In this document: piece by piece, positions 9,177-16,867 of the stretch
Position numbering within the stretch: the first letter of the stretch is position 1
How the letters are laid out: the number at the start of each line of letters is the position of its first letter
Source: Verrucomicrobiota bacterium
Lineage (GTDB): Bacteria > Verrucomicrobiota > Verrucomicrobiia > Limisphaerales > UBA1319
Length of the DNA stretch: 43,474 nucleotides
NCBI GenBank assembly: GCA_022709905.1
Contig: JAKLHY010000064.1
Span: forward strand, 1-43,474
Direction of reading: 5' to 3'
Position numbers and translations under genes: made by a program
The notes under the pieces: model-generated
Told to the model about the DNA's origin: nothing
Database searches by the model: none
What the model saw: only the letters and a program-made list of their open reading frames with translations

Positions 9177-10400
9177 ATGAAACGCAACCTTGTCATCGGG
9201 AGTCTTCTGCTTATGACCTCTGTTCCAGCTCTCAACCCTGTTGTTTGTGCCGCGCATTTCGGAGATGACGCGGCCTTTTTGAAAGGCCACACGGAGATCA
9301 TTGTGCTGAGCGATCCGGCCGGCCGGGCCAAATTGGCCATTGCCCCCGCCTGGCAGGGACGGGTCATGACCAGCACAGCCGAAGGGGATTCAGGCTTGAG
9401 CTTTGGCTGGATTAACCGCGAGCTGATCGCCTCGGGGAAGATCCTCGAACACATCAATCCGTTTGGAGGCGAAGACAGGTTTTGGATGGGACCCGAGGGA
9501 GGGCAGTTTTCGATCTTTTTTGCCCGGGGTGCGAAGTTCGAGTTAAGCGATTGGCACACGCCACCCGTGTTGGATACCGTGCCATGGAAAACGGTTCATC
9601 ACGCGGGCCAACAAGCGCGGTTTGTGTCCGAGTTCACGCTGACCAATTATGCTGGAACCCGGTTTGTTGTGGCTGCGGCGCGCGAAGTCCGTCTCCTGAA
9701 CCCCGACGCGGTCTGGCAGAAGTTTGGGGTTCGCGCTCCGAACGGTCTCAGCGTGGTTGCCTATGAATCGGATAACCAGGTGACCAACATGGGCCAAACC
9801 GACTGGAAGAAAGAAACGGGTCTTCTCTCGATCTGGATTTTGGGTATGTTCAATCCATCACCCTCGGCGACGATTGTTGTCCCCATCCAGCCCGGAGCTG
9901 AATCACAACTGGGAGTCAAGGTCACTTCCGACTATTTTGGCCAAATTCCCCCCGAGCGTCTGAAGGTCAAAGACTCGGTGATTTTCTTCAGCGCGGACGG
10001 AAAATTCCGAAGCAAGATTGGGATCAGCCCGAAGCGCAGCCGTGCGATCCTTGGGAGTTACGATCCGGATCATCGATGTCTCACATTGGTGCAGTTCACG
10101 CAACCTTCGAATGTGACGGACTACGTCAACTCGTTGTGGAAGATCCAGGAGAATCCGTTCCAGGGGGACGCGGCGAATAGTTACAACGATGGACCGCCGG
10201 CGCCCGGGGCGAAGCCGTTGGGGCCGTTCTACGAGTTGGAATCCTCCTCCCCCGCGCTGGCGTTGACCCCCGGTCAGAGCTATTCGCATATTCACCGAAC
10301 CGTCCATCTCACCGGTTCCATCTCCGCGCTGGATGAGGTGAGCCGGGCTGTCCTGGGAGTTTCATTGGAGGAGATTCAAACGGCGCTGGGAAACCCGTAG
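9177..10400 (+). CDS. Secreted galactose-mutarotase-like protein (DUF6786-like)
   Basis: A 407-residue protein with a signal peptide (about 1-25, ending PVVCA). The body is beta-rich, with LAIAPAWQGRVMTSTAEGD and SFGWINRELI near the start and INPFGGEDRFWMGPEGGQFS around residue 97, a pattern I associate with secreted proteins annotated as DUF6786, which have a mutarotase/aldose-epimerase-like beta-sandwich. No known catalytic residues could be placed, and the family has no firm function. It is followed after 78 bases by the TraB-like gene on the same strand, but operon linkage is uncertain. No ribosome binding site is visible. The family name is from memory and should be treated as tentative. 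Confidence 0.65.
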   Translation: MKRNLVIGSLLLMTSVPALNPVVCAAHFGDDAAFLKGHTEIIVLSDPAGRAKLAIAPAWQGRVMTSTAEGDSGLSFGWINRELIASGKILEHINPFGGEDRFWMGPEGGQFSIFFARGAKFELSDWHTPPVLDTVPWKTVHHAGQQARFVSEFTLTNYAGTRFVVAAAREVRLLNPDAVWQKFGVRAPNGLSVVAYESDNQVTNMGQTDWKKETGLLSIWILGMFNPSPSATIVVPIQPGAESQLGVKVTSDYFGQIPPERLKVKDSVIFFSADGKFRSKIGISPKRSRAILGSYDPDHRCLTLVQFTQPSNVTDYVNSLWKIQENPFQGDAANSYNDGPPAPGAKPLGPFYELESSSPALALTPGQSYSHIHRTVHLTGSISALDEVSRAVLGVSLEEIQTALGNP

Positions 10401-10478
10401 CGCGCCTGAGCCTCGCGCCGTCGGACGGGGCATGGATCCTGTCTGAGGCGCTTAACAAGAACACTTACACCTGCAGCC

Positions 10479-11504
10479 ATGAACATGCCGATGCGAAACT
10501 CGCGATCATGGATCGCTGGGTTTGTCGTTCCCATTCTGATGCTGGGAGAAGCCATTGCAGCCGACCTTTCGCATCAGAACCGCGCCGACACCCACAAGCC
10601 CGCGGCGCTTAGCACGGATTACTTGCGGGTCCTGCGGCCGAACTCCAACACGGTTTGCCTGGAGGTTGCCGCGCGGAAGTTTGTTCCTTCGAATCACCAG
10701 GGACCGATCGTATGGCTGACGGGGGCGTCCCACATCGGCGAGTCGAATTACTTTCGCGCGCTGCAGCGGCACCTCGATGCTCAGGACTTGGTGCTGTATG
10801 AAGGCGTGAAACGATGGCCCGAGGACACGGCCGCGGGATCCCTTCAGGAAGTCGACGAACGCTCGCTTCAGCTGGCGGTTGCCGAGTCGCTGGGGCTGGC
10901 GTTTCAATTAAAGGCCATCGATTATCGCCGCCCCCATTTCCGGAATAGCGACCTTTCGATCCCTGAGCTTCAGCGGTGCCTGAGCCAGAACCTCGTCGAT
11001 GCCCGGGATTCGAAGGGCGCCGGCGAATTAAAGGCCCTGCTGACGCTGATGGACGGCAGTTCTTTTCTGAGCAAGGTAGTGCAGTTCGGCGTTCGACTCA
11101 TCGGATCCACTCCCAAGCTGCAAGCCTTGGCCAAGCTGGCCTTAATTGAAACCCTTGGCGAACTACGGGGTGACCTCTCGCAGGCTCCAGGTTTGCCGCC
11201 GGAGATCAGCCAGCTCGTGCATGTCATTCTCCAGAGCCGCAACGACGCTGTTGCCAAAGACCTCGCCACGGCGCTGAAACAACGGCCCCCCGTGCGAAGC
11301 CTCGCGATCTTCTACGGAGCGGCCCATATGCCTGACCTGCAAAAGCGGCTTTGCGATCAGTTTGCTTACCGCGTTGCGGGGGAGGTCTGGCACACCGCCA
11401 TCTCCGTCGAGCCCGGGAAAAGCGGCGTCAACGAGGAGGAAGCCAACCTTATCCGCAAGCTGGTGCGTGCCCAAATGGACGAACTGAACAGCCCATCGGA
11501 CTGA
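10479..11504 (+). CDS. TraB/GumN/TIKI-superfamily secreted protein
   Basis: A 341-residue protein with a signal peptide (about 1-28, ending GEAIAA). The superfamily motifs are visible: VWLTGASHIGESNYF (GxxH motif) near residue 80, LVLYEGVKRW (the YEG/glutamate motif) about 25 residues later, and SLAIFYGAAHMPDLQKRL (second GxxH) near residue 285. In TIKI-type members these residues bind metal for proteolysis; in bacteria the role is mostly unknown. The middle part (about 150-270) is helical. Two possible ATG starts lie six bases apart (10479 and 10485); the first is used. Spacing from the upstream gene is 78 bases. Confidence 0.8.
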   Translation: MNMPMRNSRSWIAGFVVPILMLGEAIAADLSHQNRADTHKPAALSTDYLRVLRPNSNTVCLEVAARKFVPSNHQGPIVWLTGASHIGESNYFRALQRHLDAQDLVLYEGVKRWPEDTAAGSLQEVDERSLQLAVAESLGLAFQLKAIDYRRPHFRNSDLSIPELQRCLSQNLVDARDSKGAGELKALLTLMDGSSFLSKVVQFGVRLIGSTPKLQALAKLALIETLGELRGDLSQAPGLPPEISQLVHVILQSRNDAVAKDLATALKQRPPVRSLAIFYGAAHMPDLQKRLCDQFAYRVAGEVWHTAISVEPGKSGVNEEEANLIRKLVRAQMDELNSPSD

Positions 11505-12073
11505 AGCCCTTGCCGTCCGCGGAATTCCCTCCAACCCGCAATCCGTTTCATCCCTGGTCTGTCTCAGGCGTCCTGGTTTGCGATCTGGGGAGGCTGCCGG
11601 TCGCAGTTTAACTCACTGATCTACCCGTTGAGCGTCCAGAAATCGTAGCCGATCACGGTGCTGTGAGTGTGTGCCGGGATGTTCATAACTTGGTTCAGAC
11701 TACGATGGCCATCCGGGTTGTTCAATAGTAGAAACCGGCCCCAAATCCTCAGGGAAGATACCCGCAAAAAACCTAACCGCGAATAAACGCCAATGGACAC
11801 GAATAAATGTGAAGGGATCCGACGGACTGAATCCGAGTCATTCCATCGATTTCCCACACCCTTCAGAGCCTTCGTATTTGGACGAGCATCTTCTGGTTGC
11901 CACGCGTGTCGATCAGGCGTAAGGATACTCTCAGCGAGAAAGAGGCCCAGACCTGTTCGCGTCAGCCGGATTCCGGTTGAACCACCGGTGCGAGGCTCCT
12001 CCTCGTTAAACCAAACCGCCGCGCCGTTTGAATCAGAAGATTCAATCTGCCCACAAAACCGGAGGATTCGACT
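11505..12073. other. Intergenic region carrying a dispersed repeat
   Basis: This 569-base stretch has no gene I can support on either strand. It holds repeat copy B (11773-11882) and, at its right end, the strong GGAGG (12061-12065) eight bases before the start of the next gene. The rest is unassigned. Confidence 0.5.
11773..11882. repeat. Dispersed intergenic repeat, copy B (modules in opposite orientation)
   Basis: Module 1 (CTAACCGCGAATAAACGCCA then ATGGACACGAAT, 11773-11804) is in the plus orientation, but module 2 (GATTTCCCACACCCTTCAGA then GCCTTCGTATTTGG, 11848-11881) is the reverse complement of its counterpart at 6717-6748. The modules are separated by about 43 unrelated bases, so this copy looks rearranged relative to copies A, C and D. 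Confidence 0.6.
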
Positions 12074-15000
12074 ATGCGCCATCCGAATTTCATTCGCGTG
12101 ATTTTCCGCCTTGCCATGATGGTCGCCAGTCTTTGTTTGGCATGGGTCCGATGCGGTGCCGCAACCATCCACGTCAGCCCCAGAGGAAATGATTCCTCAG
12201 GGGGCCGCAGTTGGGCTGAGGCCGTGCAAAGTGTGAATCATGCACTGGCCCTGGCGATTGCCGGGGATGAAGTCTGGGTCGCCGCTGGCCACTACACGAA
12301 CAGGGTGACCATGAAACCCGGCGTCGCCCTTTATGGCGGTTTCGCTGGAACCGAGACGTCGCGCGCCGAGCGCAACTGGCGGGTCCACGAGACGATCCTG
12401 GATGGCGGGGGCGCCCACATCGTGATCCTGGTGGAAACCGGCGGGCCTGAAACCATCGTCGACGGATTCACAATCCAGCATGGAGCCGGCTGCGGTGTGC
12501 GGCTCGAAAACTCGGGGGCCGTGATCTCACGCAATCGGATTCGATGGAACATGGCATCGTCCGGGCTGGCCTACGGGGCGGGAGTCTCTGTGCGGAACAT
12601 CGGGCTGAACACCAACGCGGTGATCCGCGAGAATGTCATTCTGGATAACTACGCCTTTGACGGGGGAGGGATTGCCTGCATCGATGCTTCCCCCCATATC
12701 ACGGGAAACACGATTGCCTGGAACACGGCCGTCCAGAACGGAGGCGGGATCAGTTGTTGGCGGGACGCTTCGCCGCTCATTGAAAACAATGCCATCTATG
12801 GCAACACCGCCAGTTGGGTTTGGGACGATGCCGCGGTGCCGGTGGGAGGCGGTGGCGTGTTCGCCACAGCGGATGATCTGGACGGACGCCCCCATCCGAC
12901 CGCCCGCAGTTCTCCATTGATTCGCAACAACGTGATTGCGGCCAACGGCGCCGCAAACGGAGGGGGCATCGCCCTGATCGATGCCAACGGGGGGATTCCC
13001 ATCGTGGTCAACAATACGGTGGTGGCCAACAACGGTTCGGGCATTCTCTGGGGAAGTTCCGCCTTGACTCCCATCGCTCCCCTCCTGATCAACAACGTGG
13101 TGGCCTTCAATCCCTGGGGCCTGGAACAGACGCCCGGCACCCCCACAAACGCGGTCATCGAAAACAACTGCGTGTTTGGTAATCGGGTTCACAGCTTTGG
13201 AGCCAATTACCGCGGATTGCCCGACCCGACCGCCAGCGGCGGGAATATCTCGTTGGATCCCCAATTCGCCTCCGTGCGATTGGGCAACCTCCATTTGCAG
13301 CCGACCTCCCCGTGTCGCGATGCCGGACAAGACCGGGGAACGATGCTGGGCACCGAGGATATCGACGCGGAATCCCGAATCCAGGGCAAAGCCGTGGACA
13401 TGGGCGCCGACGAATCGGGCGACGCGACTTGGAACGTCTCGCCGAGAATTATCCGGGTGAAGACAAACGGCGACGACACCGGTGATGGCGCCTCGTGGCT
13501 CGCCGCCAAGCGGACGGTGGCGGCCGCGCTGGATGCCCTCCGGCCCACAGGCGGCGAAGTCTGGGTGGCCGAGGGGACTTATCCTGGGCACTTCTGGCTG
13601 CCGGCGTTCGCGCATCTTCATGGCGGCTTCACGGGGACTGAAATCGCCCGGGACGAACGTCGGCCCGCCATGCATCGCACTATCCTTGATGGCGGCGGCA
13701 AACCCAATGTGGTGTTCAGCGGTCAAGGCGGATTTGCGGTCAGCACCCTGGACGGATTTACCGTGACAGGCGGCGGCGCTTACCGCGGCGGCACGAACTA
13801 CAACAAATACGGCCTGGGCGGCAAGGGAGGAGGCATCCTTGTGTCGGTCTCAAGCCCGGTGATTACCAATAACCTGATCACCCGCAACAGCCTGGCCTAC
13901 GACAATACCACCAACCAGTTCCCTTCGTATGGGGCGGGAATCGCCTGCGAATTGAGCTATGCCGTGATCGCAAATAACATCATCGAAGAGAATGAAATTC
14001 TCAACGACTTCGATGGTAGTGGCGCGGGCGTTTACTGCCTCAAGTCAATGCCCTTAATCATCGGCAACCGCATCGCTCGCAACCGATCAGCCTACGGGGC
14101 CGCGGTCTATGCCTGGGCCTCGACCCCTCTCATCCTGGAAAACACGATCGAAGACAACAGCATGTACGTGCTCATGCCCGTCTTCTTTGGCGCGGTCGAG
14201 GGCGCCATCAGCATCCACTTGGCCGACGATGCCCTGGTCGAGGGCAACCGCATCTCGAACAATACAGCCGGCACCGGCGCCGGACTCTACTTCAGCGCCT
14301 TTCGCGCCGGCCGGATTCAAAACAACCTCTTTGCCGCAAATCGTGCCTACGATCCCACAGCATTCGGCGGACTCGGCGGCGGTCTTTACGTGTTCGTGAC
14401 CACCAACGCCACCTCCGCAATCCGCGTCGCGAATAATACGATCGTGAGTAATATCGCCTCCAACAGGTTTCAGGAAATGGGAGGCGGGATGGCCTTTACC
14501 CTGGTCCCCCCCGCAACAAACCTGGTCATTGCGAATAACCTGGTCGTCTCAAATTCATCCGGCCTTTTCCAAACTCCCACATTGCCCATGACGAAACCGC
14601 AGCTCAGTCACAATAACGTGTTCAATCTCAGAACGAACTACGTCAATCTCACCCCCGGATCCAACGACGTCAGCCGTGCGGCGATTTTTATGGATCCGCC
14701 TTCGGGCGATTACCGGCTGGCCACCGGTTCCGCCGACATTGACACCGCTGATCCCGATGACGCCCCTGGCTCTGATCTGAATGGAATCGCCCGGCCGCTC
14801 GATGGGAATGCAGACGGCCAACCCGTCGCGGATCTCGGCGCTTTCGAGTTCGTCCACCCCACCGCTGACACCGATGGCGACGGTCTCCCGGACTGGTGGG
14901 AAGTCGAAATGCGTCTGAATCCTGTGACCGCCGATTCGGGCGATGATCCGGATAACGATAAGGCCTCGAATGCCCACGAGTTTCTCGCGGGCACTGTCCC

Positions 15001-15244
15001 CCAAGATTCCGAATCGGTCTTGGCATTGCAGGTCAACACGCTATCCAGCGGAAAGATCCAGCTCAGCTGGACCGGTGTTTCCGGTCGAGTGTATGACGTC
15101 GACCGCGCAAGACACCTGGACGAAACCCCAGATTGGATGGCCTATCAAAACGGGATTCCCGGAAACGGCTCGGAACTCACCCTTGATGTCCCCCGCGACT
15201 CGGATGCTGCGAGCTTCTTCCGCGTTCGTGTCAGGGTCCCCTGA
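12074..15244 (+). CDS. Secreted tandem beta-helix protein with calcium-binding motif
   Basis: A 1056-residue exported protein with a signal peptide (about 1-30). It has two homologous halves. The first opens TIHVSPRGNDSSGGRSWAEA near residue 31 and the second opens RVKTNGDDTGDGASWLAA near residue 462; each is followed by a matching GDEVWVAAGHYT or GGEVWVAEGTYP segment, a LYGGFAGTE or LHGGFTGTE segment, and an ETILDGGG or RTILDGGG segment, then many beta-helix coils with VIxNNxI and NxAxxGGGI. A DTDGDGLPDWWE motif near residue 935 is a thrombospondin-3/EF-like calcium loop often linking to a C-terminal sorting or FN3-like module, here ending ASFFRVRVRVP. GGAGG lies eight bases upstream of the ATG, fixing the start. 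Likely role: surface or secreted polysaccharide-active or adhesive protein; no catalytic residues assigned. Confidence 0.85.
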   Translation: MRHPNFIRVIFRLAMMVASLCLAWVRCGAATIHVSPRGNDSSGGRSWAEAVQSVNHALALAIAGDEVWVAAGHYTNRVTMKPGVALYGGFAGTETSRAERNWRVHETILDGGGAHIVILVETGGPETIVDGFTIQHGAGCGVRLENSGAVISRNRIRWNMASSGLAYGAGVSVRNIGLNTNAVIRENVILDNYAFDGGGIACIDASPHITGNTIAWNTAVQNGGGISCWRDASPLIENNAIYGNTASWVWDDAAVPVGGGGVFATADDLDGRPHPTARSSPLIRNNVIAANGAANGGGIALIDANGGIPIVVNNTVVANNGSGILWGSSALTPIAPLLINNVVAFNPWGLEQTPGTPTNAVIENNCVFGNRVHSFGANYRGLPDPTASGGNISLDPQFASVRLGNLHLQPTSPCRDAGQDRGTMLGTEDIDAESRIQGKAVDMGADESGDATWNVSPRIIRVKTNGDDTGDGASWLAAKRTVAAALDALRPTGGEVWVAEGTYPGHFWLPAFAHLHGGFTGTEIARDERRPAMHRTILDGGGKPNVVFSGQGGFAVSTLDGFTVTGGGAYRGGTNYNKYGLGGKGGGILVSVSSPVITNNLITRNSLAYDNTTNQFPSYGAGIACELSYAVIANNIIEENEILNDFDGSGAGVYCLKSMPLIIGNRIARNRSAYGAAVYAWASTPLILENTIEDNSMYVLMPVFFGAVEGAISIHLADDALVEGNRISNNTAGTGAGLYFSAFRAGRIQNNLFAANRAYDPTAFGGLGGGLYVFVTTNATSAIRVANNTIVSNIASNRFQEMGGGMAFTLVPPATNLVIANNLVVSNSSGLFQTPTLPMTKPQLSHNNVFNLRTNYVNLTPGSNDVSRAAIFMDPPSGDYRLATGSADIDTADPDDAPGSDLNGIARPLDGNADGQPVADLGAFEFVHPTADTDGDGLPDWWEVEMRLNPVTADSGDDPDNDKASNAHEFLAGTVPQDSESVLALQVNTLSSGKIQLSWTGVSGRVYDVDRARHLDETPDWMAYQNGIPGNGSELTLDVPRDSDAASFFRVRVRVP

Positions 15245-15263
15245 ATCCGCTTACCCTCTTCGC

Positions 15264-16028
15264 ATGGTTGAATGCTGGCACCTCTTCATGCTGTTTGGAA
15301 CCGGTTTTGTGGCCGGATGGGTCGACTCCATCGCCGGCGGTGGGGGATTGATCACCATTCCGGTCCTCCTGAGTGTTGGCCTGGATCCCCGGGCTGTGCT
15401 CGGCACAAACAAACTCCAGGCGACATTTGGCTCGGCCAGCGCGACATGGCATTACGCGCGGGCCGGCGCCGTGCCGCTCTCGGATTGCCTGCGGGGCTTC
15501 GTGATCACATTTGTTTGCGCGGCAATCGGGGCTTGTCTGGTGCAACGGCTGTCGAACGACTTTCTGGCAAAGCTGATACCACTGCTCTTATTCGCCGTGG
15601 CGATCTATTCGTTGCTGCGACCGAACCTCGGCGATTCCGAGGCCCGCCCGCGCATGGGCCGGCTGGGATTTGACTGGGTCTTCGGATTGTTGATCGGCTT
15701 CTACGATGGCTTTTTCGGGCCAGGGACCGGCACCTTCTGGGCCATGGCCTTTGTGCTCATGCTCGGTTTCAATTTCACCCAGGCGACCGCATACACAAAG
15801 GTCATGAACTTTGCCAGCAACCTCAGTGCGTTGTGCCTGTTTCTGGCCCTCGGCCAGGTTCTCATGGTGCCCGGCATCACCATGGGACTGGGACAGCTCC
15901 TGGGGGCGAGGATCGGCAGCCGGATGGTCCTCAAACACGGAACCTGGCTCATCCGCCCGGTTTTTACCAGCGTGGTTATCGTTCTGACCTTGAAACTCCT
16001 TTACCAAGCCTACGGTTCGCGAGGCTAA
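15264..16028 (+). CDS. TauE/SafE (TSUP) family membrane permease
   Basis: A 254-residue inner-membrane protein of the sulfite exporter TauE/SafE family, which moves anions such as sulfite, sulfonates or organic acids. The first segment contains the family signature FVAGWVDSIAGGGGLITIPV, and the second half has the matching FYDGFFGPGTGTFWAMAF repeat, the two pseudo-repeats typical of TSUP. About eight hydrophobic segments are visible. The frame stays open upstream to 14943, but that part overlaps the preceding gene; the ATG at 15264 gives the normal family N-terminus and lies 19 bases after the upstream stop. The substrate cannot be deduced here, and the linkage to the beta-helix gene may be incidental. 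Confidence 0.88.
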   Translation: MVECWHLFMLFGTGFVAGWVDSIAGGGGLITIPVLLSVGLDPRAVLGTNKLQATFGSASATWHYARAGAVPLSDCLRGFVITFVCAAIGACLVQRLSNDFLAKLIPLLLFAVAIYSLLRPNLGDSEARPRMGRLGFDWVFGLLIGFYDGFFGPGTGTFWAMAFVLMLGFNFTQATAYTKVMNFASNLSALCLFLALGQVLMVPGITMGLGQLLGARIGSRMVLKHGTWLIRPVFTSVVIVLTLKLLYQAYGSRG

Positions 16029-16106
16029 AGCGCAGGCTCGGTCTGCGGTAACTTGCAGGCCGGGAGCTCTCACACGGCGATGATTCCGACGTCGTGTATC
16101 CCTCGC

Positions 16107-16180
16107 GTCATTGATTTCCCACATCCTTCAAGACCATCGTATTTGGTTCGCCTTCATTAGTGTTCATTAGCGGTTGAGTT
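16107..16180 (-). repeat. Dispersed intergenic repeat, copy C
   Basis: On the minus strand this reads as both modules in order: AACTCAACCGCTAATGAACA then CTAATGAAGGCGAACC, followed by AAATACGATGGTCTTGAAGG then ATGTGGGAAATCAA. It is the best-ordered relative of copy D. Its distal flank (16172-16199) also resembles the flank of copy E (25073-25101), so the repeated unit may extend further. It touches the 5' end of the next small gene. Confidence 0.65.
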
Positions 16181-16185
16181 GTTTG

Positions 16186-16653
16186 ATGCGCGGTTTTCGG
16201 CACGGCGATCCGCCTTGCCTCAAGACCTTGCGCGGCGTGTTCGCCAGCTTTGCAGCCGGGGAAGGTCAGAAGGATCCGCAGCTCGTCGGCACCTGGAAAT
16301 ACTGGCATTACTCGACCAGCGCCCTCGGTGGTTACAGCACCGAACGGACCCGATTCCTTGCGCTGCGCCCCGATGGCACCTGCCTCTGGTCTAGCCATGC
16401 CGAAAGCGGCGGGAGTGTCCAAGGCCGGGATTCCCTCGGCAACGAAACCTATCGGGCCGGCCACGTCGGCGTGGGGGAAGCCAGTGACCGCGGGACATGG
16501 TCTGCGGGCAGCGGGAAACTCTATGTCATGTGGCAAAACGGCAGCCTGAGTGAATGGGAATACACCGTCTCCGGCCAGACAGGCAGCCGCAGGTTGCTGC
16601 TAAAGAACAGCAACCAACAGACGGCTGACGAATGGATGGAGCAACCGCAATGA
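16186..16653 (+). CDS. Small beta-barrel-like protein of unknown function
   Basis: About 155 residues from the ATG at 16186; a TTG at 16174 is also in frame. The body (QLVGTWKYWHYSTS near residue 35, RFLALRPDGTCLWSSH, DRGTWSAGSGKLYVMWQNGS, and a C-terminal WMEQPQ) resembles small lipocalin-like proteins in which a W...YxS...LxxxPDGT...GTW...LYxxW pattern recurs. I do not know a named family. There is no clear signal peptide, and the first 20 or so codons lie in or next to dispersed-repeat sequence, so the true start could be further in (for example the GTG around 16222), or the 5' end may have been replaced by the repeat. Confidence 0.5.
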   Translation: MRGFRHGDPPCLKTLRGVFASFAAGEGQKDPQLVGTWKYWHYSTSALGGYSTERTRFLALRPDGTCLWSSHAESGGSVQGRDSLGNETYRAGHVGVGEASDRGTWSAGSGKLYVMWQNGSLSEWEYTVSGQTGSRRLLLKNSNQQTADEWMEQPQ

Positions 16654-16867
16654 GCGTCGGATACAGCATCAAATAAACATCGCGCTCCAGGCAATCAGCC
16701 CCTCGGATCCAAGGGATAGAACGATTGAGGTTTCCTTTATGGCCTTTACTAATAAGTTGACATCCCCAAAAGACGGTGGCCTATTGAGGATAACTAATAC
16801 CTGCTGAATGCTTCACAGGCGGCTTTGTTGTTGGCGCCGGCATGGCTGGTTGGAGAAAGGGAGTCGT

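Noticed and set aside
12527..13726. 399-codon minus-strand frame opposite the tandem beta-helix gene
   Set aside because: It lies wholly antisense to a clear secreted protein with repeated coils and a good ribosome binding site. Its translation has no recognisable motif, so it is a shadow of GC-rich codon use.
14943..15263. 107-codon N-terminal extension of the TauE/SafE permease
   Set aside because: It overlaps the preceding gene and is hydrophilic; the family N-terminus begins at the ATG at 15264.
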